The notes under the pieces: generated by a model | Told to the model about the DNA's origin: nothing | What the model saw: only the letters and a program-made list of their open reading frames with translations | The model's database searches: none | Assembly (NCBI GenBank): GCA_016718205.1 | Contig: JADKEB010000034.1 | Span: 248,001 to 312,000 of the forward strand | Direction of reading: 5' to 3' | DNA length: 64,000 bases | DNA from: Saprospiraceae bacterium | GTDB lineage: Bacteria; Bacteroidota; Bacteroidia; Chitinophagales; Saprospiraceae | Translations under genes and position numbers: made by a program | Part shown: piece by piece, positions 1 through 8,890 of the stretch | Layout of the letters: the number at the start of each line of letters is the position of its first letter | Numbering within the stretch: the first letter of the stretch is position 1

Positions 1-774
1 TTTTCTGAAAGTACAAAGTCAATTTCAAATAATAACTGCAGCATTCAGAATGAAGCTTTTTCAGGAGGTGAACATTTAGTATACAAAATGTACTACAACC
101 TTGGATTTATTTGGGTGCCTGCGGGAGAAGTAGTATTTACAGTGGAAGAAAAACTCGCCACTTATGAAATGAAGGCCATTGGTAAAACGTACAAAAGCTA
201 TGACAAAATATTCAGGGTGAACGACTACTTTTGTTCCAGTGTGAACAAAGAAACGCTTTTCCCAAAAAACTTCGTCCGAATCATCGAAGAAGGTAGTTAC
301 AGAATATTTGACAGTATTGCTTTTGATCAGACCAGAAATGTAGCGGTAAGTTTTCACGGGACGAAGAGAGAAGATGCAAAACCGCGAGTGCATCAGCTGG
401 ATCAATGTATGCAGGATATAGTATCAAATATATATTACATGAGAAATCTCAATACTGACGGAATGAAAAAAGGGGATAAAATGGCCGTAAAAATGCTTTT
501 TGATAAGGAGATATATCCTATCAATATCAGATATCATGGAAGTGAAAAAAAGGATATAAAAGATCTCGGCCAGTTTAAGACCATAAAAATACACCCCGAT
601 CTGGTGGCAGGTAATGTGTTTAAGGATGGAGACAAAATGACCATCTGGATTTCTGACGATGCCAATAAACTCCCATTGATGATAGAATCTCCGGTATCCG
701 TAGGCAGTGTAAAAGCGGTATTGAAATCATACAAAGGGTTGAAGTATCATCTTGATTCTGAAATAAAAGACTGA
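1..774 (+). CDS. DUF3108 domain-containing protein (5' end outside window)
   Basis: The reading frame is open from base 1, so the gene begins upstream; 257 codons are visible. The first ATG inside the window (88) is not the start, because the preceding codons (GGEHLVYKMYYNLGFIWVPA) already match the opening of the DUF3108 fold, a beta-rich domain of Bacteroidota and Proteobacteria periplasmic or outer-membrane-associated proteins. Typical features seen are the repeated Gly/Tyr-rich strands and the C-terminal stretch KLPLMIESPVSVGSVKAVL. The molecular function of the family is not established. It is followed after 17 bases by a DUF4230 gene and then an OmpA-like gene on the same strand, so an envelope role is likely. 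The signal peptide, if any, lies outside the window. Confidence 0.8.
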   Translation, partial: FSESTKSISNNNCSIQNEAFSGGEHLVYKMYYNLGFIWVPAGEVVFTVEEKLATYEMKAIGKTYKSYDKIFRVNDYFCSSVNKETLFPKNFVRIIEEGSYRIFDSIAFDQTRNVAVSFHGTKREDAKPRVHQLDQCMQDIVSNIYYMRNLNTDGMKKGDKMAVKMLFDKEIYPINIRYHGSEKKDIKDLGQFKTIKIHPDLVAGNVFKDGDKMTIWISDDANKLPLMIESPVSVGSVKAVLKSYKGLKYHLDSEIKD

Positions 775-791
775 ATTCAAAATAAAGAGAA

Positions 792-1397
792 ATGATCAGA
801 CTTGGTATAAAACAAATATTAATATCCACCATCCTTATATTAGGGCTGGGATTTGCCATGTGGTACTACATGAAAAATCATATCTTTAAAGTACAAGAGG
901 CTGAAAGTTCTACATTGGTGCTTGAAAAAATCAAAACAGTCACCAAACTTATCACAGTGGAAGGACAGTTTTCAGAGTTGTATAATTATAAAGAATCGTA
1001 TGAATATGACTTTTTTAACCTTTTCAGCAAAAAAATCATTCTAAGGGTGACGGCAAAAGTTTCTGTAGGATATGATTTTGAAAAAGTCAATCTCACAGTA
1101 GACAGTCTGACAAAAACTATCACACTCAACGAAATGCCTCTTCCGGAAATACTTTCCATAGATCACGATCTCGACTACTATGATATCAGCCAAGGGACTT
1201 TCAATTCTTTTACCGTCGATGAATACAATATGATCAATAAAAGGGCCAAACAGCTCATCGCTACGAAAGCCAAAAACACTCCGCTGCTGACTGAGGCTGA
1301 AAAACAAAAGTCAGAATACATTAAGATGATGGAAATGGCCCTCAAAAGTGGTGGTTGGCAGCTGGTCGTAAAAAACCGCCCTGCACCTTTAAACTAA
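792..1397 (+). CDS. DUF4230 domain-containing membrane-anchored protein
   Basis: 201 residues. An N-terminal hydrophobic helix (about residues 8-26) anchors the protein; the rest is predicted extracytoplasmic. The strand pattern, the YDFEKVNLTVDSLTKTITL segment and the helical C-terminus ending in NRPAPLN agree with the DUF4230 family, which is common in Bacteroidota and has no known activity. The gene sits 17 bases after the DUF3108 gene and 7 bases before the OmpA-like gene, which suggests one transcript. The start gives a short charged n-region (MIRLGIKQ) before the helix and is the most natural choice. Confidence 0.75.
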   Translation: MIRLGIKQILISTILILGLGFAMWYYMKNHIFKVQEAESSTLVLEKIKTVTKLITVEGQFSELYNYKESYEYDFFNLFSKKIILRVTAKVSVGYDFEKVNLTVDSLTKTITLNEMPLPEILSIDHDLDYYDISQGTFNSFTVDEYNMINKRAKQLIATKAKNTPLLTEAEKQKSEYIKMMEMALKSGGWQLVVKNRPAPLN

Positions 1398-1404
1398 TTC
1401 AGGG

Positions 1405-3342
1405 ATGACCAAAAAAATGTACAATCCATTTCTCATGTTGCTGCTATTAACGGCTGAAATGCTGTATAGTCAGGTGACAACCTCAGGTCAGTTAAGTACT
1501 AAAGATAATAAGCTATACATCGAAGCTAAAAAACTAACACTACAAGGAGATTTAAATAAGAGCAATAAAAAATATGAGGAACTATTAAAAGCCAACCCTT
1601 TTTTTATAGAAGGAATCCTCAGGCTGGCTACAAACTATCATTCTGTCAAGGAATACAAGAAATCAGAGATATTATTTAAGGAGGCCATCAAAAAAGCCCC
1701 GGATTTTGATTCAGAAATGTACTATTCATTAGCTATGGTATTACGGGATCAGCAAAAGAACGGCGAGGCCGTCAATCAATTGGAAAACTATATTGAGAAA
1801 GAAAAAAAAAATCCACTGAAGGTAAAAAAAGCAAAATTTATCAGTGAAGAGCTGAAGTTCAGAGAATATGCCTACAAAAATCCGGTTCCATTTATATCAA
1901 AAAGATTGGACGAAAATATCAACACCAAACAATCGGAGTATTCGCCGAGCTTAAGTCTGGATGATAGTGGTATGATATTTACACGAAACAACGGGCAGGA
2001 AGATCTCTATTTTGTAAAAAAAGACAGTACGGGCAAATATATGGTGGCAACTCCCATGATCGGACTAAACACCACACAGAATGAAGGGGCTCACACGATG
2101 TCAGCGGATGGAAGATTTTTGGTATTCACAGCCTGTGACAGAAGAGATTCATATGGCAGTTGTGATCTGTATTCTGCTACTATCCTGGATGGAAAATGGA
2201 CGAAACCCGTCAATATGGGACAAAAAGTCAATAATGTAGGATGGGATTCACAACCGCAACTGACACCGGACGGCAGAACACTGTATTTTTCCAGCAAACG
2301 AAAAGAAAATATCGGAGGAGCTGATATATGGATGACATGGAGAGATGAAAAAAATGCCTGGGTCACGCCTGTCAATCTCGGCCCAAACATCAACACAGAA
2401 GGTAATGACGAAACCCCGTTTTTACATCCTGATGGCCAAACCATCTACTTCAGGACGGACGGCAGACCCGGCATGGGCAGTTTTGATATCTACTATAGCA
2501 GAAAAGATAGTCTGACAGGTCAATGGCAAACCCCCATCAACATAGGATATCCGATCAATACCGAAAATCAGGAAGGAGGATTGTTGGTCTCTCTTGATGG
2601 CCAAAAAGCTTATTATGCATCAGATATTGATCCCCACACCGGAAAAAGTACCGGGAATCTGGATATCTACAGTTTTGACCTTTATGAAAAAGCGCGGCCC
2701 CAACCATCTGTATTTGTAAAAGGAAATATCACGGATGCTATCACCGGCAAGGCAATAGACGTATTGGTGAGTATCATCGAAATAGTGTCCGGAGAAAAGA
2801 CATTTATGCTCAAAACAGATATGGACGGAACGTTTTTGACTTCTGTTTCGGCAAAAAAAATGTACGCTTGTGTGGTACAAAAAGCAGGCTACCGGTATTA
2901 TACCCGAAACTTTGATCTGAGGCAAATTACCAACTTTACCGAGCCGTTTATTTTGGATGTTCAGCTGACGCCGGAATCAAAAATGACGGATACTCAACCT
3001 GTCATACTCCAAAATATATTTTTTAAAACGGGGTCTTCAGAACTTTTACCTGAGTCATCCACTGAAATCGACCTGCTGTATCAATTATTACTTAAAAATC
3101 CATCAGTCGGTATCCGAATCACAGGACATACAGACAATGTAGGAAGCGATACAGATAACCTGAAACTGTCAACGACCCGCGCCCAGGCAGTAGTATCGGC
3201 ACTTGTGAATAAAGGAATTCCCAAAGAAAAACTTAAGGCAGAAGGAAAAGGAGAATCTATGCCGATTGATACCAACGATACTGAAGCAGGAAGACAACGG
3301 AACCGCAGGACAGAATTTGTGGTGTTTAATTTGAATGAATAA
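1405..3342 (+). CDS. OmpA-family outer membrane protein with TPR and PD40 repeats
   Basis: 645 residues. A signal peptide (about 1-22, ending YSQ) is followed by TPR-like helices (about 32-135), a beta-propeller of PD40/WD40-like repeats (about 175-430; repeated SxDGRxLxF and TPDGRTLYFSS motifs), a carboxypeptidase-regulatory/CNA-B-like strand domain (about 435-515) and a C-terminal OmpA peptidoglycan-binding domain (about 530-645; ITGHTDNVGS and the RRTEF end). This architecture is widespread in Bacteroidota and is thought to tie the outer membrane to the cell wall; some members belong to gliding or type IX secretion clusters. Third gene of a short same-strand run. Length and domain order are normal for the family. 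Confidence 0.9.
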   Translation: MTKKMYNPFLMLLLLTAEMLYSQVTTSGQLSTKDNKLYIEAKKLTLQGDLNKSNKKYEELLKANPFFIEGILRLATNYHSVKEYKKSEILFKEAIKKAPDFDSEMYYSLAMVLRDQQKNGEAVNQLENYIEKEKKNPLKVKKAKFISEELKFREYAYKNPVPFISKRLDENINTKQSEYSPSLSLDDSGMIFTRNNGQEDLYFVKKDSTGKYMVATPMIGLNTTQNEGAHTMSADGRFLVFTACDRRDSYGSCDLYSATILDGKWTKPVNMGQKVNNVGWDSQPQLTPDGRTLYFSSKRKENIGGADIWMTWRDEKNAWVTPVNLGPNINTEGNDETPFLHPDGQTIYFRTDGRPGMGSFDIYYSRKDSLTGQWQTPINIGYPINTENQEGGLLVSLDGQKAYYASDIDPHTGKSTGNLDIYSFDLYEKARPQPSVFVKGNITDAITGKAIDVLVSIIEIVSGEKTFMLKTDMDGTFLTSVSAKKMYACVVQKAGYRYYTRNFDLRQITNFTEPFILDVQLTPESKMTDTQPVILQNIFFKTGSSELLPESSTEIDLLYQLLLKNPSVGIRITGHTDNVGSDTDNLKLSTTRAQAVVSALVNKGIPKEKLKAEGKGESMPIDTNDTEAGRQRNRRTEFVVFNLNE

Positions 3343-3462
3343 AAAGAAGACAGACACATTTTGATCGGCTTGAAATTTCATTCTTTAGTTCATATACAAA
3401 CCTATTCTACCATTGGGAATTGGGTTACAAACTGGTCTAAACAATTACCAGCTGCATAACAA

Positions 3463-3563
3463 GAGCCGTATGAATCGAGAGGTTCACAGCCCCTGTCGCG
3501 ATCACCATCGGGATACGGTTCTGTGAGAGGTTTGGGGGTGAAATTCCCCCTTACCTACTCGAC
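3463..3563 (+). mobile_element. 3' tail of a group II intron (domains V-VI), interrupted
   Basis: GAGCCGTATG at 3463 and TACGGTTC ending at about 3521 are the two arms of a group II intron domain V, with the GAGAGG tetraloop region at 3477-3482. Downstream, GGGGGTGAAATTCCCCC is a domain VI-type stem, and the segment ends CCTACTCGAC, as many bacterial group II introns do. A normal domain V is about 34 nt; here about 26 extra bases (about 3488-3512) sit in the 3' arm, so the ribozyme should be inactive. No reverse transcriptase ORF lies upstream: only about 120 bases separate this from the OmpA-like gene. It is a remnant. Confidence 0.7.
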
Positions 3564-3583
3564 TGGACGTTCGTGTTTCTTTT

Positions 3584-4131
3584 TCATGGTTTATATCCTT
3601 CCCATTTCTTAGCTTTTACTTTAGGAAGTGCTACATAATTCAATTTACAATCATACAGCTTTTTCATTCCTTCTAAATCCATTATTGTTAATAAGCTTTC
3701 AGTACCTTCCCACTTCTACCAAATTTTGACAAATATTGATTGTCTCCTAAAAATATTGCCCAATGCTTTACTGACTCAGGTAAATCATTTTCAGAATCAT
3801 CAAAATCCATTTTTCCGGAAGTGATACGCTTTGTTGAAAATAGTTAAGAGGGCAACCAATATAATAATTAGGATTATCTGGTTTTAGGATAAAAACATAT
3901 CCGACAGTATTATATGCTACTTTGCCATTAACAGTCGTTTTCCCAATTCTTACATCAGGCAAAATCTGTAGGACAAGTGTTTCTGAAGTAGAAAAAGAGG
4001 TTAACATATCAGGGGATAGCTGGTTATTTTTCTCCATCTGAGGTTTATTTGAACTGTTATTTTTACTGGAACTGCATCCAGAACTAAATATTTGAAAAAG
4101 GATAATTATCAATAAAATTTTATTTGCCATC
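3584..4131 (-). pseudogene. Small lipoprotein, broken by two frameshifts
   Basis: Read on the minus strand from ATG 4131, or an in-frame ATG about 7 codons upstream (MKRKKKPMANK), it begins with a clear lipoprotein signal: hydrophobic h-region and lipobox FSSGC. The first frame runs to LNYFQQSVSLPEK and then stops at 3768. The next frame continues from MDFDDSENDLPESVKHWAIF and ends at 3688. The third frame continues with EGTESLLTIMDLEGMKK and ends WEGYKP at 3584. Together the three pieces make one plausible protein of about 180 residues. Both breaks fall at short homopolymer runs, so they could be real decay or sequence errors. The product is unrecognised. The 3' end lies 20 bases from the intron remnant. 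Confidence 0.55.
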
Positions 4132-4300
4132 GGTTTTTTCTTCCTCTTCATAACGTCTAACGCCAAGCACTGGCGACGGACGACGACCGATAGGGAGTCT
4201 GTACGTCCAGTGAGTGCATTGTGTGTGCCTTGAATGGCAAATGTACGGCTAAAATGGTAGCTGTACAACTTGTTGCAGTCTCTCATACGCGGGCGTAACG
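4132..4300. other. GC-rich palindromic spacer, possibly a recombination (attC-like) site
   Basis: No gene. The stretch is richer in GC than its surroundings and contains imperfect inverted repeats: CGCCA/TGGCG at 4161-4175, and GGACG/CGTCC arms nearby. On the minus strand it ends GGCGTTAGACGTTATG directly at the lipoprotein start. GTTAGAC fits the GTTRRRY core of integron attC sites, which lie just before cassette genes in this way. I did not find a convincing partner RYYYAAC core at a normal distance, so the attC reading is a guess. Confidence 0.25.
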
Positions 4301-4617
4301 TCCCGAAGTATTAGCAAGCTATCCGCCGCGGCGGATGGTTTAGAGTGATCTACGCACTGAAGTAAGCAGGACTAAGACTGAACGGTGCGAAGCAAAATCG
4401 TGATATGTAAAGGAACTGTGCAATGCTTTGCACAGCTAGGAGAAAGCCAAAATCAAAATAAATTTTGCTGGTCAGGTTGGAGAAGTCAGCAGATGAGGCT
4501 GAGTGGTTCTGATCTTTGATCAAAAATAAAGTGAACGATTTCACTTTATATAATGAAGGAACTGCGAACAACGGCTCGCAGCGTGGTGAAACCCTGTTAG
4601 ATACTAAATAAGCTCTA
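4300..4617 (+). other. Structured non-coding stretch, possibly a group II intron 5' fragment
   Basis: About 320 bases with no credible gene but several strong hairpins: ATCCGCC/GGCGGAT near 4321-4336, CTGTGCAA/TTGCACAG near 4415-4436, AAAGTGAA/TTTCACTTT near 4530-4552 and CTGCGA/TCGCAG near 4562-4582. The words GAGAAGTCAGCAGATG and GGTGAAACCCTGTTAGATA resemble sequence in front of intron-encoded reverse transcriptases, but I could not place domain I or the 5' GUGYG end. If it is an intron 5' half, it lies downstream of the 3' tail at 3463-3563, so the pieces are out of order or come from two copies. Confidence 0.3.
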
Positions 4618-4809
4618 TTATGGCTTCGTGATTCTCTCTTTGTTGATTTTATCTATAAGTTCAAGCAGATTGGTATTTTTTTTAGCATTTTCAACATTGT
4701 CAATCTTAAACTGTGGAAGTTCCATATTTCTAGCATTATTTAATTTTTTATTAATGGCAATTATTGGTTTCCTTCTAATATCCAAAGTTTCTACTTGATT
4801 TGGCTTCAT
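4618..4809 (-). CDS. Small hypothetical protein paired with DUF6934 gene
   Basis: 63 residues, lysine- and asparagine-rich and predicted mostly helical (NAKKNTNLLELIDKINKERI). No recognised domain. The start codon lies 3 bases after the stop of the DUF6934 gene on the same strand, so the two are almost certainly translated from one message. Such a tight pair of small genes in a mobile-element-rich spacer is typical of toxin-antitoxin-like modules, but neither partner shows a recognised toxin or DNA-binding motif, so that reading is only a hypothesis. Confidence 0.5.
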   Translation of the reverse strand: MKPNQVETLDIRRKPIIAINKKLNNARNMELPQFKIDNVENAKKNTNLLELIDKINKERITKP

Positions 4810-4812
4810 AAT

Positions 4813-5253
4813 TTACTTTTTAATGACTATAAATGAATGATAATTTGTATCTCTCTTGAAACGTTCAAACTCTCCATCAAGTTCCCCAAATATTTCAAAA
4901 TCTTGTTCTATACTTTCATATATAGAGTTTATTCCTATTTGATACAATCTTGTCCGTGCTTGTGTACTACCCTTTGCATATACCATTACAAATGGTTTTT
5001 TACTAAAAAATGAGTAAAGAGTTGAACCGACTGTTGCTAATACTTTATCTCTATCGTTGTTATTCGTTACATTTAAAAAATCTATTTCGTCAGTTTTAAT
5101 ATTAAAATCTCCCATTACAAGTTGCCATAAATTGGGTATAGTTGTTGGCGTGTAAGCTATTCTTTTATGAATATTTCCTTTAGTTCCCTGACTGTAAAAA
5201 TCAAAGACTTCTTGTTGATCATCTGTTTGTAATAAGTACTTTTCTAACTCCAT
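4813..5253 (-). CDS. DUF6934 family protein
   Basis: 146 residues from the ATG at 5251-5253. A longer frame extends to 5766 but overlaps icmF on the other strand; the internal ATG has a good Shine-Dalgarno-like GAAGGAG just upstream and starts exactly where the family homology starts. The hallmark segment DRDKVLATVGSTLYSFF...VYAKGSTQARTRLYQIGI and the C-terminal FIVIKK are characteristic of DUF6934, a short Bacteroidota family of unknown function, usually beside another small ORF. It forms a two-gene unit with the 63-residue ORF downstream. No catalytic motif can be named. Confidence 0.7.
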   Translation of the reverse strand: MELEKYLLQTDDQQEVFDFYSQGTKGNIHKRIAYTPTTIPNLWQLVMGDFNIKTDEIDFLNVTNNNDRDKVLATVGSTLYSFFSKKPFVMVYAKGSTQARTRLYQIGINSIYESIEQDFEIFGELDGEFERFKRDTNYHSFIVIKK

Positions 5254-5456
5254 TTTTACTCCTTCAAAACCATATATCTCTGGTCTCCGACCACAAAGAT
5301 AAGAATTCCTGATGGAAGTTCTGTGAGATTTATGGTGTTTTGTCCTTCTGAGATGTCTTGCTGGGAGTACAGTTTGCCATATACATACATGATGCGGAAC
5401 ATGCTGGCTACTTACATATAATCTCAACATCGCAAGGAGCTTCAAAAAAATAGTAG

Positions 5457-5464
5457 TACATTTG
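5457..5464 (+). promoter_or_regulatory. Candidate -7 box (TACATTTG) of icmF
   Basis: TACATTTG matches the Bacteroidota TAnnTTTG -7 element and lies about 20 bases before the icmF start codon, giving a very short leader. No clear -33 TTTG was found, so strength cannot be judged. Confidence 0.4.
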
Positions 5465-5484
5465 CAGATACTAATGGCAAGCCA

Positions 5485-8400
5485 ATGAATGAAGTTCAGC
5501 CTTATGCACCCCAAAATAAAATCCGCATTGTTACAGCCGGTTCGCTCTTCGACGGGCATGATGCAGCGATCAATATCATGCGACGAGTCATGCAGCGATC
5601 TGGAGCAGAGATCATCCACCTTGGGCACAATCGCTCTGCTCAGGAAATAGTGGAGACAGCCATTCAGGAAGACGTGCAGGGCATCGCCATCACATCTTAT
5701 CAGGGCGGGCACAATGAGTTTTTTAAATATATCTCTGACTTGTTGAAAGAAAGAAATTGCGGGCACATCAAAATTTTTGGCGGTGGTGGCGGCACGATAT
5801 TTCCGGATGAAGTGAAAGCATTACATCAATATGGGATTACCAGAATTTACTCTCCTGATGATGGCCGATCAATGGGTTTGCAGGGTATGATCAATGATTT
5901 ACTCCAAAAATGTGATTTCCCTCTTGGTGAAAAACTGGACTTTGACATTTCTGATCTCAATACCAAAAATTACTTTTATACCGCCAGGATGATTTCCGCT
6001 CTCGAAAATTATGCCGAAAGCTATCCGGGGCTTACAGACTCATTGACACAATTCAATATAGAAATACCGGTCATTGGTATCACGGGTACTGGAGGAGCAG
6101 GTAAATCCAGCATGGTAGATGAGATAGTAAGAAGATTTTTACTTGACTTTCCGGACAAAACACTGGGAATCATCTCTGTGGACCCTTCCAAAAGAAAAAC
6201 AGGAGGCGCACTCTTGGGTGACCGCATCCGTATGAACGCGATCAATAATGAACGGGTATATATGCGATCCTTAGCTACGAGACAATCCAATCTTGCCCTT
6301 TCCAAATATGTACAAGGAGCCGTAAATATCCTCAAAAAAGCCGGCTATGACCTGATCATACTGGAAACTTCAGGTATCGGCCAATCAGATACCGAGATAG
6401 TGGACCATTCTGATGTGGCTATGTACATCATGACACCGGAGTATGGTGCGGCGAGTCAGCTTGAAAAGATTGATATGCTGGATTTTGCAGATATCATCGC
6501 TATCAATAAATTTGACAAAAAAGGAGCTTTGGACGCCATGAGAGATGTCCGCAAACAATATCAGCGCAACCACAATCTTTGGGATATTGATCCGGAAAAA
6601 TTGCCTGTTTTTGGCACTATCGCATCTCAGTTTAATGACCCGGGTACCAATACACTTTATAAAGCATTAATAAAAATAATAAATAACAAAACAAAGGCAG
6701 GCTTAAAATCCACTTTAGACTTGCTGGAAGGTGAAAGCGAAAAAGTATATATCATCCCACCTAACAGGATACGGTATCTGTCCGAGATCACGGAAAACAA
6801 TAAAGCTTACGACAGGACAGTTTCAGATCAAAGTGATGCAGCATCAAAAGCATACAGTCTTAAATCTTCCGCAGACATCATTACAGAAGAAAGTACAAAA
6901 AAGATATTGCAGGAGGCATATCAGAAAGTTTGGGATGACCTTACCGGCGAAAATAAACGTATCCTGGAAAATTGGGAAAATAAAAAAGGACAATATGCAG
7001 CTCAGGAATTTATCTTCAAAGTGAGGAACAAAGAAGTAAAAATAATCCCATATACGGAATCACTGTCCAAAACCAGAATATCAAAGGTTTGTTTGCCGCA
7101 TTACAAAGATTGGGGTGACATCCTCAAGTGGAATCTTCAGGAAAATGTACCCGGAGAGTTTCCATATACTGCCGGCGTATTTCCTTTCAAAAGAGAGGGT
7201 GAAGATCCCACACGTATGTTTGCCGGAGAAGGAGGTCCGGAAAGGACCAATAAAAGATTTCATTACGTGTCATTGGACTTACCGGCCAAAAGATTGTCTA
7301 CAGCATTTGACTCAGTGACATTGTACGGAGAAGACCCGGACTATAGACCGGACGTCTATGGGAAAATCGGCAATTCGGGCGTGAGTATATGTTGTCTGGA
7401 TGATGCCAAAATACTGTACTCAGGATTTGACCTTTGTAATCCCGCCACATCAGTATCCATGACGATCAATGGTCCGGCTGCAACCATTTGTGCATTTTTT
7501 ATGAATGCAGCGATAGATCAGCAATGCGAAAAGTATATCAGATCAAAAGGTCTTGAACAGGTAGTAGAGAAAAAACTCACAGAAAAATATGAATCAAAAG
7601 GCATCAAAAGACCGGTTTATAAAGGAATAATACCTGTCGGCAATGATGGTTTGGGTACATTATTATTGGGTATAACAGGTGACGAAGTCCTTCCTGAAGA
7701 GGTGTATGCTTCTCTCAAAGCCTACGCGCTAAGTGCCGTCAGGGGTACAGTGCAGGCTGACATACTCAAAGAAGACCAGGCTCAGAATACCTGCATCTTC
7801 AGTACTGAGTTTTCACTTCGACTGATGGGTGATGTGCAGGAATATTTTATCCGGCATCAGGTTCGTAACTTTTATTCGGTATCCATATCCGGATATCATA
7901 TTGCAGAAGCAGGCGCCAATCCTATCTCACAGCTTGCTTTTACGCTTTCCAATGGATTTACATTTGTGGAGTATTACCTGAGTCGGGGTATGCTCATAGA
8001 TGACTTTGCCCCCAATCTTTCATTCTTCTTCAGCAATGGTATCGATCCGGAATATGCAGTGATAGGTCGTGTAGCCAGACGCATATGGGCTAAAGCTATG
8101 AAGTACAAATATGGTGGCAATGCCCGTTCACAAATGCTGAAATATCACATTCAGACATCCGGGCGCTCGCTTCACGCCCAGGAAATAGCTTTCAACGATA
8201 TCAGAACCACATTGCAGGCTTTGTACGCCATTTATGACAACTGCAACTCTCTACACACCAATGCCTATGACGAAGCAATCACCACGCCGACCGAAGAAAG
8301 TGTGCGTCGTGCTATGGCCATCCAGTTGATCATCAACAAAGAGTTGGGCCTTTCAAAAAATGAAAACCCATTGCAGGGATCATTTATCATTCAGGAGTTG

Positions 8401-8841
8401 ACAGATCTGGTGGAGAAGGCTGTTTTGTCAGAGTTTGACCGCATTACAGAAAGAGGTGGCGTACTTGGAGCCATGGAAACCATGTATCAGCGGTCAAAAA
8501 TACAGGAAGAATCCCTCTATTATGAAACTCTAAAACACAACGGAGAGTATCCCATCATCGGTGTCAATACATTTTTGTCAAAAGAAGGTTCGCCTACGAT
8601 TTTACCGGGAGAAGTGATACGCGCCACAGAAGAAGAAAAAGTCGAGCAAATCCATACTGTCGAGAATGTACATAAAACCAATACACCAAATGCTTCAAAA
8701 GTGCTGGATCAACTTAAAAGAAAGGCCATCACCAATGACAATTTATTTGATTGCCTGATGGAAACCGTCAAAACGTGTACACTCGGGCAGATCACCAATG
8801 CACTGTATGAAGTCGGAGGGAAATACAGGAGGAATATGTAA
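5485..8841 (+). CDS. icmF: Fused isobutyryl-CoA mutase (IcmF)
   Basis: 1118 residues, the full length expected of IcmF. Order of domains: N-terminal B12-binding domain (about 10-145; DGHDAAI with the cobalt-ligating His at residue 25), MeaB-like GTPase chaperone (about 195-420; Walker A GTGGAGKS near 200, NKFD near 339), then the acyl-CoA mutase barrel (about 540-1090). The substrate segment reads FPF where methylmalonyl-CoA mutases have a Tyr, which favours isobutyryl/n-butyryl-type substrates (isovaleryl/pivalyl in some homologues) over methylmalonyl-CoA. The enzyme interconverts branched and linear acyl-CoAs using adenosylcobalamin in the cytoplasm; the GTPase part guards cofactor loading. 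It is followed by an unrelated defence pair. Confidence 0.93.
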   Translation: MNEVQPYAPQNKIRIVTAGSLFDGHDAAINIMRRVMQRSGAEIIHLGHNRSAQEIVETAIQEDVQGIAITSYQGGHNEFFKYISDLLKERNCGHIKIFGGGGGTIFPDEVKALHQYGITRIYSPDDGRSMGLQGMINDLLQKCDFPLGEKLDFDISDLNTKNYFYTARMISALENYAESYPGLTDSLTQFNIEIPVIGITGTGGAGKSSMVDEIVRRFLLDFPDKTLGIISVDPSKRKTGGALLGDRIRMNAINNERVYMRSLATRQSNLALSKYVQGAVNILKKAGYDLIILETSGIGQSDTEIVDHSDVAMYIMTPEYGAASQLEKIDMLDFADIIAINKFDKKGALDAMRDVRKQYQRNHNLWDIDPEKLPVFGTIASQFNDPGTNTLYKALIKIINNKTKAGLKSTLDLLEGESEKVYIIPPNRIRYLSEITENNKAYDRTVSDQSDAASKAYSLKSSADIITEESTKKILQEAYQKVWDDLTGENKRILENWENKKGQYAAQEFIFKVRNKEVKIIPYTESLSKTRISKVCLPHYKDWGDILKWNLQENVPGEFPYTAGVFPFKREGEDPTRMFAGEGGPERTNKRFHYVSLDLPAKRLSTAFDSVTLYGEDPDYRPDVYGKIGNSGVSICCLDDAKILYSGFDLCNPATSVSMTINGPAATICAFFMNAAIDQQCEKYIRSKGLEQVVEKKLTEKYESKGIKRPVYKGIIPVGNDGLGTLLLGITGDEVLPEEVYASLKAYALSAVRGTVQADILKEDQAQNTCIFSTEFSLRLMGDVQEYFIRHQVRNFYSVSISGYHIAEAGANPISQLAFTLSNGFTFVEYYLSRGMLIDDFAPNLSFFFSNGIDPEYAVIGRVARRIWAKAMKYKYGGNARSQMLKYHIQTSGRSLHAQEIAFNDIRTTLQALYAIYDNCNSLHTNAYDEAITTPTEESVRRAMAIQLIINKELGLSKNENPLQGSFIIQELTDLVEKAVLSEFDRITERGGVLGAMETMYQRSKIQEESLYYETLKHNGEYPIIGVNTFLSKEGSPTILPGEVIRATEEEKVEQIHTVENVHKTNTPNASKVLDQLKRKAITNDNLFDCLMETVKTCTLGQITNALYEVGGKYRRNM

Positions 8842-8858
8842 AGTTAGTTTTATATTAT

Positions 8859-8866
8859 TATCTTTG
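8859..8866 (+). promoter_or_regulatory. Candidate -7 box (TATCTTTG) of the Septu pair
   Basis: TATCTTTG fits TAnnTTTG and lies 25 bases before the ptuA-like start and 18 bases after the icmF stop. It suggests that the defence pair has its own promoter rather than depending on icmF. Confidence 0.4.
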
Positions 8867-8890
8867 TATGCAAAATAAAATATTCAGTCG

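Noticed and set aside
4350..4571. Minus-strand ORF of 73 codons in the structured region
   Set aside because: Lies over strong hairpins, has no family likeness and an unconvincing start; more likely chance in structured non-coding DNA.
5254..5766. N-terminal 171-residue extension of the DUF6934 ORF
   Set aside because: It is antisense to the icmF start; the internal ATG at 5251-5253 has a good ribosome site and begins at the family homology.
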